The notes under the pieces were generated by a model. That model saw nothing but the letters and a program-made list of their open reading frames with translations, had not been told where the DNA came from and did not search any database. A stretch of DNA of 64,000 nt from Chitinophaga sp. GbtcB8 (lineage in GTDB: Bacteria > Bacteroidota > Bacteroidia > Chitinophagales > Chitinophagaceae): the NCBI RefSeq assembly GCF_019091455.1, contig NZ_JAGXJN010000001.1, positions 310,001-374,000 of the forward strand, read 5' to 3'. Position 1 is the first letter of the stretch, and the number at the start of each line of letters is the position of its first letter. The translations under genes and the position numbers were made by a program. Below, one piece after another: positions 35,859 through 44,372 of the stretch.

Positions 35859-36013
35859 ATATACTATCCGGATCTGATAGGAATACTTTTGTCCCGGTCT
35901 TTTAGCTCCCTCCGGACCGTGCTCCCTCGACGGAGGACCGTCCCCGACAGATAAATACCTGCATAAGTTGATTAAATTTATATCCGGAATCCCCAAATGG
36001 TTCCATTGCGTAT

Positions 36014-36532
36014 ATGCAGGTACCTCCCACAGAACAGGATTTTATCTTCAACATGCAGGGCATTGGCGGCATTCAGCTGGGTAAGATGCCAAAAAACGTA
36101 CGGGGGCTCATACCCCTGAAGGATTACCGGCACCGGCAGCGCTTTATGGTATTGCCGGACATTGGCCGGTTCTATGTGTATAATGGTTCCCTGAAAGCCC
36201 GCCTGCGCCATCCCCAATCCACTATTGATATCCGTTACCTGCTGGCCGGCACCAATGAGCAGGGCTTTATAAACAGCCTGTTTGTGTACCCCATGCCGCC
36301 GGGCGGCCATATAGCGGAGCGTTTAAGCCAGGTGTATGGTGAGCCGCGGATCGGTTTGGGTAACCTGGGCGGGCAGGTGGTGAACTCCAATCATTTTTGG
36401 GTAACGGAAGGTGAAACGGAGATCTCTTATGTAGGGCCTGAGCAGAGCATGCGGGAAATGGGCATTATTGTGTTCCGTTTCTTTTATGATTCGGAGGCGC
36501 TGCACCAGTTTACCCTTGCATTAAAACGTTGA
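36014..36532 (+). CDS. Unrecognised 172-residue protein
   Basis: I do not recognise a family. The product is soluble, with no signal peptide or membrane segment, and starts QVPPTEQDFIFNMQGIGGIQ. Notable stretches are RQRFMVLPDIGRFYVYNGSL, RLRHPQSTIDIRYLLAGTN, LFVYPMPPGGHIAERLSQVY and MGIIVFRFFYDSEALHQFTL. The alternation suggests a mixed alpha/beta fold. Codon use resembles the neighbours, so it is probably a real gene. It stands alone after the GH92 terminator and before the long gap. Confidence 0.65.
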   Translation: MQVPPTEQDFIFNMQGIGGIQLGKMPKNVRGLIPLKDYRHRQRFMVLPDIGRFYVYNGSLKARLRHPQSTIDIRYLLAGTNEQGFINSLFVYPMPPGGHIAERLSQVYGEPRIGLGNLGGQVVNSNHFWVTEGETEISYVGPEQSMREMGIIVFRFFYDSEALHQFTLALKR

Positions 36533-37361
36533 TAATCAGAAATACCTTATGACCACCTATCCGATATGAAACCTGTAAAAAAAGAAAAGGCCTGCTAAAC
36601 AACAGGCCAATTATGGTACTTTGGGGGGGACAATACAATTGGGTTTTCACAAGAGTACAAAAACTTCAGGGGTAGGTACAATGTTGATGAAAGGTTGCAG
36701 TTGTGTTTCAATTGCAAGTTCAAATTATCAAAATGAATCCAATTAAAATGCATGAAGAGGTCCCTGAGCCAACTTTACAAGTGTTAAAATGGCTATCTTA
36801 GTAGCATAAGCAGTCCAGGAAAGGCAAGTACATGTGAACCCGCAAACCTTTAACCAGCCGTACTTAGCCGATATTTACAACTACCAGAACTAACGGGAAC
36901 GAACATAGATTTACGGGCAAACTGTGGTGAAAAATCCGGTAATAAACTAACCTTAAAATGTACATATACGAAAGGGGCAACTGCGTAAATCACGGTATAA
37001 TCGCCCCCGTATTTTAACGGGCTTTGCGCTGTGCTTTTACATATAAGGGGGTATACTAGGGGGAGCTGGGGCCGGAATCCCTCTGAATTTAGCGACTGTA
37101 GAATCATGGAAAAAAGACACCGATAAATAACGGTACATAGGCACCGTTATTCACGCAGTTTTACCCAGATGTTTCTTCATATTTTTTACCGGAAAAGACG
37201 GTTTTTATATTACAAAAAAATCAATACGATATGATTATGGTTACATTATGGATTTAAGTAATTTATTATCTAATGAAAATAAGTAATTTATAAATAACAT
37301 TATATCAGATTTGAGATAGCTTTATAAAGTTATTTGATCATTAAACCTAAAACTTCCGATT
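36533..37361. other. 829-base interval without a supported gene
   Basis: No reading frame here has a recognisable product, and the interval is AT-richer towards its right end. It holds several hairpins: GGCCTG/CAGGCC near 36591-36610, whose minus-strand side runs into a T-rich stretch; CCCGT/ACGGG near 37005-37021; and AATAACGGT (37126-37134) with ACCGTTATT (37143-37151). A small RNA or regulatory leader is possible but not demonstrated. Confidence 0.5.
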
Positions 37362-37823
37362 ATGTCCTCTACTAAACAAATCAATAAAGTGGGCAAATTC
37401 GTGGATGCTCGTCATGTAAATGAACTCCGTGAGAATTACCGTGCCGAAAGATGGATTGAGAATTCAAAGCATCTTGGTAAACCCGACTCATTAAGTGTTT
37501 GGTACAGCCTGGATGAATTAAAGCAGTACCTGGACACAGCTGCTGCTGCCGGAGCTGATGGCGTACGGGTTTACTTCGGAGCATATCCTTCCACATACCC
37601 CGAAAATATTTTGCATGCAGGCCGCCAAACCGTAGTGTTTGTAGCCACGCAGCAAAAATTAAGCGAGACAGGTAAAACCGAAAACAAAGACCTGTATGTT
37701 TCCACACCCAAAGGCCCTGAGGTGGTAGCATTCAACTTTGGCAGCCTGTGCCCTCCAACCTGCCCTGGTGGCGGCGGAACAACGAAAGATCTGCCCACTT
37801 TTATTGTAGCAAAAGAATCTTAA
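37362..37823 (+). CDS. Unrecognised 153-residue protein with C-terminal CPPTCPGGGG
   Basis: No family recognised with certainty. The protein is soluble and starts SSTKQINKVGKFVDARHVNE. It contains YSLDELKQYLDTAAAAGADG, VRVYFGAYPSTYPENIL and QTVVFVATQQKL, a pattern suggesting a small alpha/beta domain. The tail FNFGSLCPPTCPGGGGTT has two cysteines in a proline/glycine context that could bind metal or form a disulfide. There is no signal peptide. A strong hairpin follows its stop, and the 7TM/kinase/regulator trio starts 120 bases later on the same strand, so a regulatory link is possible but only positional. Confidence 0.75.
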   Translation: MSSTKQINKVGKFVDARHVNELRENYRAERWIENSKHLGKPDSLSVWYSLDELKQYLDTAAAAGADGVRVYFGAYPSTYPENILHAGRQTVVFVATQQKLSETGKTENKDLYVSTPKGPEVVAFNFGSLCPPTCPGGGGTTKDLPTFIVAKES

Positions 37824-37852
37824 GGTTTAACAGCCTTCTTAACCTGTTTATT

Positions 37853-37880
37853 ACTGCCAGACAATCATTTGTCTGGCAGT
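37853..37880 (+). terminator. Rho-independent terminator
   Basis: A perfect 12-bp stem, ACTGCCAGACAA (37853-37864) and TTGTCTGGCAGT (37869-37880), with a four-base loop, followed by TTGTTAT. It lies 30 bases after the 153-residue gene. Confidence 0.75.
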
Positions 37881-37943
37881 TTGTTATAGACCCCACGCTA
37901 ATTCATCTGACTTTCCTAATTTGATGCCGTATTAATAATTGCT

Positions 37944-38621
37944 ATGCACCCAATGAATCTACTAGATTTCATCACCGAAATTCCTGTTTATATTATTTTC
38001 ATCTTTCTATGCCTGGTGCTCAGCCTGGTATCGCTGGCTAAAAAGAATCCACCTGCTTATCTTGCGCTGTTCACCTGTTACCTCCTTTTAACCCTGGTGA
38101 TTGAATGTGTGGGCTGGTCATACAAAAAGGCGAACAGTAACAACCTTACCATGTATAACCTCTATGGGGTGGTGCATTTAACCTATGCTATTTACCTGTT
38201 AAGCTCCTTTTTACAGCCGGGAAGGGCCAAACAGGTTTTTACCTGGATCATGCTGTTTTACCCCGCTCTTGCCTTGCTGAACATCTATTTTATACAGGGA
38301 CCACGTCATTTCGGGACTTATAGTTATATTGTAGGAGCGGTAATAGTGGTTGTCTGTTCCATCAATTATTTTTACCAGCGCATTAAATTTCCCGGCCGGG
38401 ATAACCTCCTGCGGGATCCTTCCTTCTGGATTGCTACGGGGTTATTATTTTTTAATGCAATAACGGTACCCTACCTGGGGATCGTAAACTTTTTGGCCAA
38501 TATACCACAGTACGCATATAAGACCTTTTCAAATATCAACGCCGTATTGAGTATTATTCTTTATTCCTTGTTTTGTATATCATCCGTATGCAGTCTGAAC
38601 TTCCGGAAGTTGCCATCGTAA
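37944..38621 (+). CDS. Seven-helix membrane protein upstream of a two-component pair
   Basis: Family not recognised. The 225 aa contain seven hydrophobic segments at about residues 9-31, 35-57, 67-90, 96-117, 123-145, 158-182 and 197-219, with only short loops and no extra domain. The last helix reads INAVLSIILYSLFCISSVCS. Its 3' end overlaps the start of the histidine kinase gene by 34 bases, so the two are translationally coupled. A membrane sensor or partner that passes a signal to the kinase is the simplest reading, because that kinase has only one membrane helix and no sensor domain of its own. This is inference. Confidence 0.8.
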   Translation: MHPMNLLDFITEIPVYIIFIFLCLVLSLVSLAKKNPPAYLALFTCYLLLTLVIECVGWSYKKANSNNLTMYNLYGVVHLTYAIYLLSSFLQPGRAKQVFTWIMLFYPALALLNIYFIQGPRHFGTYSYIVGAVIVVVCSINYFYQRIKFPGRDNLLRDPSFWIATGLLFFNAITVPYLGIVNFLANIPQYAYKTFSNINAVLSIILYSLFCISSVCSLNFRKLPS

Positions 38622-39421
38622 TCATCACAACTATTATCCTGTTACTTTTCCTGGTGGGGTTTATTGTTATTATGCTGATCCTGAATCAGAAGAGCCGCCT
38701 TACCCAGGTACAGGAGCTGCGTTTGATGGAAGAAAAGTATGAGCAGGAGCTGTTAAGGACCCAGCTGGAAATACAGGAAAATATTTTTGGCAACCTTTCC
38801 CAGGAGATCCATGACAACATAGGGCAATCCCTCACCTTTGTGAGCCTTTCCCTGTTAACTGTACCGGTAGAAAACGGTAGCGAGGCGCATCTTTATATAG
38901 AAGAAAGCCGGAAAATGCTGCAAAAAGCCATTGCTGAACTGCGGGACCTTTCCAAAGGTTTACAAACAGAACGCATCATAGATATAGGCCTGGTAAAGTC
39001 TATAGAATTTGAGCTGCAAAGGCTGGAAAGAACAAATTTGTACAAAACTTCTTTTAATTTTACAGATGTTCAGAACCTGATGGACTCCCAGACAGAGACC
39101 ATCCTGTTCAGGACTGTACAGGAAATGCTGAACAATATTGTAAAGCATGCCCGGGCCAGTGAACTTGAAATACACTTAACCCATGAAAACGATACTATTA
39201 ACCTGGAGATAAGGGATAATGGTATAGGATTTGACCCCGGTACCCTGTTGGAAAAAGAACACTCAAAAGGCCTGGGATTGCGGAACATCCGCAAAAGAGC
39301 TGCCCTTATCGGCGGCACCTGTAACATCAATAGTATAAAAAATGGCGGAACAACCATACGCATAACCATACCCGTAAATAAACAACCTTTCCATGAGCAC
39401 AACGAAGAAAGCCAAATATAG
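38588..39421 (+). CDS. Sensor histidine kinase (HisKA_3 / NarL-partner type)
   Basis: Histidine kinase of 277 aa. A single membrane helix (ELPEVAIVIITTIILLLFLV) is followed by a short coiled coil. The dimerisation/phosphoacceptor box EIHDNIGQSLTFVSLSL has the phosphorylated His at residue 75. The HATPase_c domain shows the N box EMLNNIVKHARA, G1 IRDNGIGFDPG and G2 KGLGLRNIRKRAALIGG. I use the ATG at 38588; one at 38573 is also in frame. No periplasmic sensor domain is present, which fits a signal from the 7TM protein encoded just upstream. It overlaps the response-regulator gene by 29 bases. Confidence 0.93.
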   Translation: MQSELPEVAIVIITTIILLLFLVGFIVIMLILNQKSRLTQVQELRLMEEKYEQELLRTQLEIQENIFGNLSQEIHDNIGQSLTFVSLSLLTVPVENGSEAHLYIEESRKMLQKAIAELRDLSKGLQTERIIDIGLVKSIEFELQRLERTNLYKTSFNFTDVQNLMDSQTETILFRTVQEMLNNIVKHARASELEIHLTHENDTINLEIRDNGIGFDPGTLLEKEHSKGLGLRNIRKRAALIGGTCNINSIKNGGTTIRITIPVNKQPFHEHNEESQI

Positions 39422-40067
39422 TGTAGCAATTGCCGACGACCATGTGCTGGTTCGTAAGGCGCTGGGCAGGCTTATTAACACCTTTAACGATTACTTCATG
39501 CTGTTTGAAGCCAGTGGTGGAGAAGAAGTAATTAAGATCATTAACAGCCGTGAGATACAGTTACCGGATATCCTGATACTGGACGTGAACATGCCGGGCA
39601 TGAACGGATATGAAACCGCCACCTGGATCAATAACCACTTTCCGCAGATCAAAGTACTGGCGCTGTCTATGCTCAACGATGAATCCGTGATCATTAAAAT
39701 GCTGAAATCAGGGGCCAAAGGTTACATCATGAAAAATGTAGAGCCAGATGATCTGAAGGATGCTTTTGACTCCATCATCAAAAAAGATTTTTATCTGCCG
39801 GATTACATTTCCGGTAAAGTGATCTCCGGCCTGCAGAAAGATGTACTGTCCGTTAGTGAAAAAATAGACCTTACACCTAAAGAAAAATACTTCCTGCAGC
39901 TGCTGTGCACAGAGCTTTCCTATAAAGAAATTGCACAGAAAATGTATGTAAGCCCCCGTACTATAGACGACTATAAAAGCAGCCTGTGTGAAAAGCTGAA
40001 AGTGAAGACCCGTGTAGGTTTGGTAATATTCGGGATTAAGTACGGCCTGATAGACATCACGAATTAA
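39393..40067 (+). CDS. LuxR/NarL-family response regulator
   Basis: Response regulator of 224 aa. The receiver domain (about 1-125) has the acidic pair in IADDHVLVRK, the phosphoacceptor Asp64 in ILDVNMPGMNG, the switch Ser/Thr region LALSML and the conserved Lys in AKGYIMKNVEPDD. The C-terminal LuxR helix-turn-helix (about 155-220) contains LTPKEKYFLQLLCTELSYKE and IAQKMYVSPRTIDDYKSSLC. It is the cognate partner of the overlapping kinase gene. Target genes are unknown; the 153-residue gene upstream is a candidate. Confidence 0.95.
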   Translation: MSTTKKAKYSVAIADDHVLVRKALGRLINTFNDYFMLFEASGGEEVIKIINSREIQLPDILILDVNMPGMNGYETATWINNHFPQIKVLALSMLNDESVIIKMLKSGAKGYIMKNVEPDDLKDAFDSIIKKDFYLPDYISGKVISGLQKDVLSVSEKIDLTPKEKYFLQLLCTELSYKEIAQKMYVSPRTIDDYKSSLCEKLKVKTRVGLVIFGIKYGLIDITN

Positions 40068-40078
40068 GCTGAATGTTT

Positions 40079-40153
40079 AACGCAAAACGCTTAACGCCGG
40101 TTATGTTCTGCGTTAAGCGTTTTGCGTTAAGCGTTTTGCGTTAAGCGTTAAGC
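40079..40153. repeat. Hairpin with tandem 14-base units
   Basis: The left arm AACGCAAAACGCTTAACGC (40079-40097) pairs perfectly over 19 bp with GCGTTAAGCGTTTTGCGTT (40110-40128). The right side is built of the 14-base unit GCGTTAAGCGTTTT at 40110 and 40124, followed by GCGTTAAGC and GTTAAGC to 40153. It lies between the convergent response regulator and GH88 genes and can act as a two-way terminator. Confidence 0.8.
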
Positions 40154-40160
40154 ATAACTC

Positions 40161-41381
40161 CTATTTACCCCATTGCTTGTACCGCAGCAGCGCTTCTACA
40201 AAATAATAGTCAGCATAGGAAAGCGGCACATCTACTTCAGATTTATGCGGGAAAGAACCTACGCTGTGCATTAATATAAAATCATTATTCTCTCCTTCTT
40301 TAGCCAGGTAGGCCGGGCTGCTTAAGCTGGTAAGCATTTTTTCTGCTGCCTTCCAGTAGCGGGTAGCATCCTTACCGGTAGTATAACGGCTTAGCTCCAG
40401 TAAAGCAGATGCTGCTACAGCGCCGGCAGATGCGTCGCGGGGCACATCCGGTATGCCGGGTGCATCGTAGTCCCAGTAAGGGATCATGTCTTCCGGCAGG
40501 TTAGGATTGTTCAATATGAAATCTGCAATATGCTTGGCCTGGTCCAGGTAAGCTTTGTCCTTGGTTTCCCGGTACATCATGGTATAACCGTATAGACCCC
40601 AGGCTTGTCCGCGTGACCATGCAGAGCTATCAGCCGCGCCCTGGTGGGTTTTCTTTTGCAGCACCGCACCTGTAGCGCCATCATAATCTATTACGTGGTA
40701 AGAGCTGTAGTCCGGCCGGAAATGATTTTTGATGGTTGTGTTTGCGTGCGTTTTAGCGATCTTCGCAAAAGAGCCGTCACCACTGGTGCGGCTGGCCCAG
40801 GTAAGCAGCTCCAGGTTCATCATGTTATCAATGATCACCGGGAAGGTGAATGCGCCATGATCCCATGATTTAATGCAGCCCACTGTTGGATTAAAACGGG
40901 TGCATAAAGACCTGGCGCTGGTAAGCAGCACTTCTTTATACGCAGGATCTTTAAATAAGCGGTAAGCATTGCCAAAGCTGCAATACATCATAAAGCCCAG
41001 GTCGTGCGTGCCTTTATTATTCTTTTCGTTTTCAATAAGAGCCAGCCGTTTTAAGGCTTCTGTTTTCAGGGACGCATCTTTTTTGTATTCATACAGGTAT
41101 AATAAAGTACCGGGGTAAAACCCGCTGCACCACCAGCGTGAGTTGGAGGTCATTAAGCTGCCATCCGTGTTGGTGGAGCGGGGCAGCAGGCTATCCGGCA
41201 GGTGCTGCGCCATCAGCTTATACTGTTTCACTGCCAGGTCCAGCACCTGGTTGGCCTGCTGTACCAGCGCCGGTTTTGCTTTTTGCGTTTGCGCCTGCAC
41301 AGGTGCCAGGGCGGTCAGTGCTGCCAGCAATACGGTGCCGGTGAACAGCTTAAAGGTTTGTTTGCCTGAATACATGTTCAT
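40161..41381 (-). CDS. Glycoside hydrolase family 88 unsaturated uronyl hydrolase
   Basis: Exported hydrolase of 406 aa (signal peptide FKLFTGTVLLAALTALAPVQA). It removes the 4,5-unsaturated uronic acid left at the non-reducing end by polysaccharide lyases, by hydrating the enol ether. The (alpha/alpha)6 barrel shows the two family aspartates in GTHDLGFMMY and VIIDNMMNLELL. SSAWSRGQAWGLYGY and PYWDYDAPGIP are other landmarks. The released product rearranges to 5-keto-4-deoxyuronate, the substrate of KduI encoded in the same run of genes. It lies 33 bases after the LacI-type regulator and is the last gene of the kduI-kduD-lacI-GH88 series. Confidence 0.93.
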   Translation of the reverse strand: MNMYSGKQTFKLFTGTVLLAALTALAPVQAQTQKAKPALVQQANQVLDLAVKQYKLMAQHLPDSLLPRSTNTDGSLMTSNSRWWCSGFYPGTLLYLYEYKKDASLKTEALKRLALIENEKNNKGTHDLGFMMYCSFGNAYRLFKDPAYKEVLLTSARSLCTRFNPTVGCIKSWDHGAFTFPVIIDNMMNLELLTWASRTSGDGSFAKIAKTHANTTIKNHFRPDYSSYHVIDYDGATGAVLQKKTHQGAADSSAWSRGQAWGLYGYTMMYRETKDKAYLDQAKHIADFILNNPNLPEDMIPYWDYDAPGIPDVPRDASAGAVAASALLELSRYTTGKDATRYWKAAEKMLTSLSSPAYLAKEGENNDFILMHSVGSFPHKSEVDVPLSYADYYFVEALLRYKQWGK

Positions 41382-41413
41382 TTCGTGGTCTTTTGTCGGT
41401 TTAGTTGCAGTGG

Positions 41414-42478
41414 CTATTTCTTTGCAGGTTTCTTTGCAGCTGTTTTCACTACATTTTTCCCTGCAGAAGATGCCCGCTCAATTAATCGGATGGGTATAAT
41501 TTCCGGCGATTGCTTTTGCGGCGCCGTGGGTGCCTTTAATAATTCTATTAATGCCGCTGCTACCCGTTCTCCCATCATTTCCGGTGACTGGTCTACGGAA
41601 GTAATGGAAGGCGTACTGATCTCACTGCGCGGGTCATTGGAGTAACCAATGATCTTCAGGTCTTCCGGTACCCGCAGGTTAATACCCCGGCAATATTCCA
41701 GGATAGTAAGTGCGGTAGTGTCATTGGCCGCGAAAATGCCATCCGGGTAAGGCTTTTGGCCAAAGATCTGCTTACAGGCCTTCAAGGCATTCTCCCGGGT
41801 AAGCTCCTGGTAGAACATGCGCGTTTTTTTAAACGGCAGCTTGTATTGCTGCAGCGCTTTTTTATGACCGGCCACCCTTTCTATATACAGGCTGCAGCTC
41901 AGCGGGCCGGAAATATGCACAATATCCTTACAGCCTTTCTGGATCAGGTGCTCCGTAGCACTAAAGCCACCCAGGAAATCATCGCCCTTGATCACTTTTG
42001 CATTTTTTTCCAGGGGCACCCGGTCAAAAAATACCAGGGGAATATGTTGCTCTTTAAAAATATCGAAGTGCGAAAAATCGCTGGTATACAAAGTGGTGGA
42101 TACCGCTAAACCATCTACCCTGGCTGAATACATCGTATTTACCAATGCCACTTCCTGCTCATAAGAATCATTTGACTGGCAAATGATCAGGTTATAACCA
42201 TGCTCCTGCAATTTGTTTTGCATGATGGTGGTAATGGTGGCCGGGAAGAACATGGAAATGCGCGGTATGATTAACCCGATGGTTTTACTCTTATTATTCC
42301 GCAATCCGGCAGCCAGCGCGTTGGGGCGGTACCCCAGCTTACGCGCCATTTTCTTTACTTTATCTTTCGTACGGGCGCTGATGTTAGGATTATCATGCAA
42401 TGCGCGCGACACCGTGGATACAGAGAGGTTCAGCTCTGCTGCTATGTCGACGATGGTTTTTTCTGATCGTTTACTCAT
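41414..42478 (-). CDS. LacI-family transcriptional regulator of uronate genes
   Basis: Repressor-type regulator of 354 aa. The N-terminal LacI helix-turn-helix is VDIAAELNLSVSTVSRALHD with the hinge RKLGYRPNALAAGLRN. The periplasmic-binding-protein-like effector domain follows (TIGLIIPRISMFFPATITTI; PDGIFAANDTTALTILEYC; KIIGYSNDPRSEISTPSITS). The C-terminus carries a lysine/alanine-rich tail. It sits between kduD and the GH88 gene, so it likely senses a uronate-pathway intermediate such as KDG. The palindromes TGCAAACGTTTGCA at 44224 and 48884 have the size and symmetry of LacI-family operators and are its likely sites. Confidence 0.93.
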   Translation of the reverse strand: MSKRSEKTIVDIAAELNLSVSTVSRALHDNPNISARTKDKVKKMARKLGYRPNALAAGLRNNKSKTIGLIIPRISMFFPATITTIMQNKLQEHGYNLIICQSNDSYEQEVALVNTMYSARVDGLAVSTTLYTSDFSHFDIFKEQHIPLVFFDRVPLEKNAKVIKGDDFLGGFSATEHLIQKGCKDIVHISGPLSCSLYIERVAGHKKALQQYKLPFKKTRMFYQELTRENALKACKQIFGQKPYPDGIFAANDTTALTILEYCRGINLRVPEDLKIIGYSNDPRSEISTPSITSVDQSPEMMGERVAAALIELLKAPTAPQKQSPEIIPIRLIERASSAGKNVVKTAAKKPAKK

Positions 42479-42529
42479 GTATTGTAATTAGCTGCGTGGA
42501 ATTTATGAAATAAGTGGCTAATTACCTAT

Positions 42530-43294
42530 CTAACGCCCCATCCAGCCGCCATCTACCGTTAAAATAGTGCCATGCACATAGTCCGATGCGCCTGATGCCA
42601 GGAATACCGCAGGGCCTTTAAAATCCTCCGGCTGGCCCCAGCGCCCGGCTGGTATACGTTCCAGGATGGAGGCGCTCCGTTTTTCATCTGCCCGCAGGGC
42701 GGAGGTATTATCCGTAGCAATGTAACCCGGCGCTATGGCATTTACATTCACACCCTTACCGGCCCATTCATTGGCAAATGCTTTCACCAGCGATCCTACA
42801 GCGCCCTTGCTGGCAGCGTATCCCGGCACATTAATACCTCCCTGGAAGGTAAGCAGGGAAGCGGTAAAGATCACCTTTCCCTTACCCCTGGCCAGCATCC
42901 CCTGCCCTATCTCACGGGTAAGGATAAACTGGGCGTTTAAGTTGGTATTGATCACGGTATCCCAATACTCATCCGGGTGCTCTGCTGCCGGTTTACGCAT
43001 AATAGTACCGGCGTTGTTCACCAATATATCTATAACAGGCATATCTTTTTTTACCTGCTCAATAAACGCATATAATGCTTTACGGTCTGCAAAGTCGCAC
43101 TGGTAGGCTTTAAACGTACGCCCCAGGGCAGTAACCGCCTTTTCAACATCACTCCCGCTTTTTTCCAGTGAGGCAGAAACGCCTGCTATGTCAGCCCCGG
43201 CTTCTGCCAATGCCACGGCCATAGCCATGCCAATGCCTCTTTTACAACCGGTCACTAATGCCGTTTTCCCCTTTAGGTCAAATAGATCCAGCAT
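42530..43294 (-). CDS. kduD: 2-dehydro-3-deoxy-D-gluconate 5-dehydrogenase
   Basis: Short-chain dehydrogenase of 254 aa interconverting 2,5-diketo-3-deoxygluconate and KDG with NAD(P)H. Cofactor motif TGCKRGIGMAMAVALAEAG, NNAG in DILVNNAGTIMRKP, catalytic Tyr/Lys in VPGYAASKGAVGSLVKAF and the family-typical NVNAIAPGYIATDNTSALRA. Length equals the usual KduD. It lies 38 bases after kduI, which makes its substrate, and before the LacI gene. The generic SDR family is large; the assignment rests on motif and context together. Confidence 0.93.
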   Translation of the reverse strand: MLDLFDLKGKTALVTGCKRGIGMAMAVALAEAGADIAGVSASLEKSGSDVEKAVTALGRTFKAYQCDFADRKALYAFIEQVKKDMPVIDILVNNAGTIMRKPAAEHPDEYWDTVINTNLNAQFILTREIGQGMLARGKGKVIFTASLLTFQGGINVPGYAASKGAVGSLVKAFANEWAGKGVNVNAIAPGYIATDNTSALRADEKRSASILERIPAGRWGQPEDFKGPAVFLASGASDYVHGTILTVDGGWMGR

Positions 43295-43332
43295 CTTGTT
43301 AGTATGTTTTTGTGTTAATGTAATTGCGGTAC

Positions 43333-44175
43333 TTAGCGCAGCTCAGTGATCGGACAACCATCCATATCGCCATAGTCCAGGTTTTCACCGGCCATCCCCC
43401 ATATAAATGTATAATTGCTGGTACCTGCGCCGGCATGAATGCTCCAGGGGGGAGAAATAACCGCCTGCTCATTCTGCATCCAGATATGCCGGGTTTCCTG
43501 CGGCTGCCCCCAGAAGTGGCTTACCGATTGGCCCTGCGGTACTTCAAAATAAAAATATACTTCCATCCTGCGGTCGTGCGTATGCGCGGGCATGGTGTTC
43601 CATACACTGCCGGATTTCAGCTCCGTCATACCCATTTGCAGCTGGCAGGTGGGCAGCACGCTGTTCACGATCAGCTTATTAATAGTGCGGTGGTTAGCGG
43701 TTTCCAACGCGCCCAGGGTTACTATCTCCGCTTCCTTTTTGGTAATGCGGCGGGTAGGGTAATTGGTATGGGCGGGTGTGGAGTTCAGATAAAACTTGGC
43801 GGGTTTACCGGGTTCTTTACTGCTGAAGATCAGTTCCTGCTTGCCCTGGCCAATGTATAAGGCTTCTTTGAAATCGATTTCAAATGTTTCTCCGTCCACT
43901 TTCACCGTGCCGGCGCCACCTACGTTAATGATGCCCAGCTCCCGGCGCTCCAGGAAATAGGTTGCCTTCAGCTGGTCTACCGGTTCAAGCTTTATGGCTT
44001 TGCTTACCGGCATAATGCCGCCGGTAATAAAACGGTCGTAGTGGCTGTATACCAAACGTATATCATCGGCTTCAAACAGCTGTTCTATCAGGAGAGCCTC
44101 CCGGGTTTGCGCTGTGGTCCAGGTTTTTACTTCCTGCGGGCTGTTTGCATACCTTGTTTCTGCCTTAATACTCAT
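43333..44175 (-). CDS. kduI: 5-keto-4-deoxyuronate isomerase
   Basis: Zinc-dependent cupin isomerase of 280 aa converting 5-keto-4-deoxyuronate to 2,5-diketo-3-deoxygluconate. The metal-binding residues lie in [20 protein letters not shown] (two His and Glu) and in [20 protein letters not shown]. The ending [17 protein letters not shown] is typical. I use the ATG at 44175, matching the family's usual length; the frame is open to 44238. The 14-bp operator palindrome lies 49 bases before this start, in the divergent region shared with uxaA. First gene of the kduI-kduD-lacI-GH88 unit. Confidence 0.96.
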   Translation of the reverse strand: MSIKAETRYANSPQEVKTWTTAQTREALLIEQLFEADDIRLVYSHYDRFITGGIMPVSKAIKLEPVDQLKATYFLERRELGIINVGGAGTVKVDGETFEIDFKEALYIGQGKQELIFSSKEPGKPAKFYLNSTPAHTNYPTRRITKKEAEIVTLGALETANHRTINKLIVNSVLPTCQLQMGMTELKSGSVWNTMPAHTHDRRMEVYFYFEVPQGQSVSHFWGQPQETRHIWMQNEQAVISPPWSIHAGAGTSNYTFIWGMAGENLDYGDMDGCPITELR

Positions 44176-44223
44176 GCTTTTGATTTTGAAATATAAGGTA
44201 AGATAGCGCGAATTCATGAATCT

Positions 44224-44237
44224 TGCAAACGTTTGCA
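44224..44237. promoter_or_regulatory. Perfect 14-bp palindrome, likely LacI-family operator
   Basis: TGCAAACGTTTGCA, fully self-complementary with a central CG, as in LacI/PurR-type operators. It lies between the divergent kduI (start 44175) and uxaA (start 44373) genes. The same 14 bases occur at 48884-48897 upstream of the hexuronate transporter. Confidence 0.75.
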
Positions 44238-44372
44238 TAGATTCAGGCGCATGTTTGTTGGTTTATTAGTTTCTTTGCACGCTGGACGATACAATTTAAA
44301 GGTGTCAAAATCTTATTAAGGATTAACATTTTAGTATTAAAATCGAAAACACATATTCGTTACTTTAGTATT

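Noticed and set aside
35900..35945. GGACCGT-rich stretch after the GH92 terminator
   Set aside because: The direct repeats are short and no stable symmetric structure forms, so I could not support a repeat element.
36850..37107. 85-codon minus-strand open frame in the long gap
   Set aside because: Its product has no recognisable motif and its codon use does not resemble the neighbours. It has no plausible ribosome-binding site, so it is probably chance.
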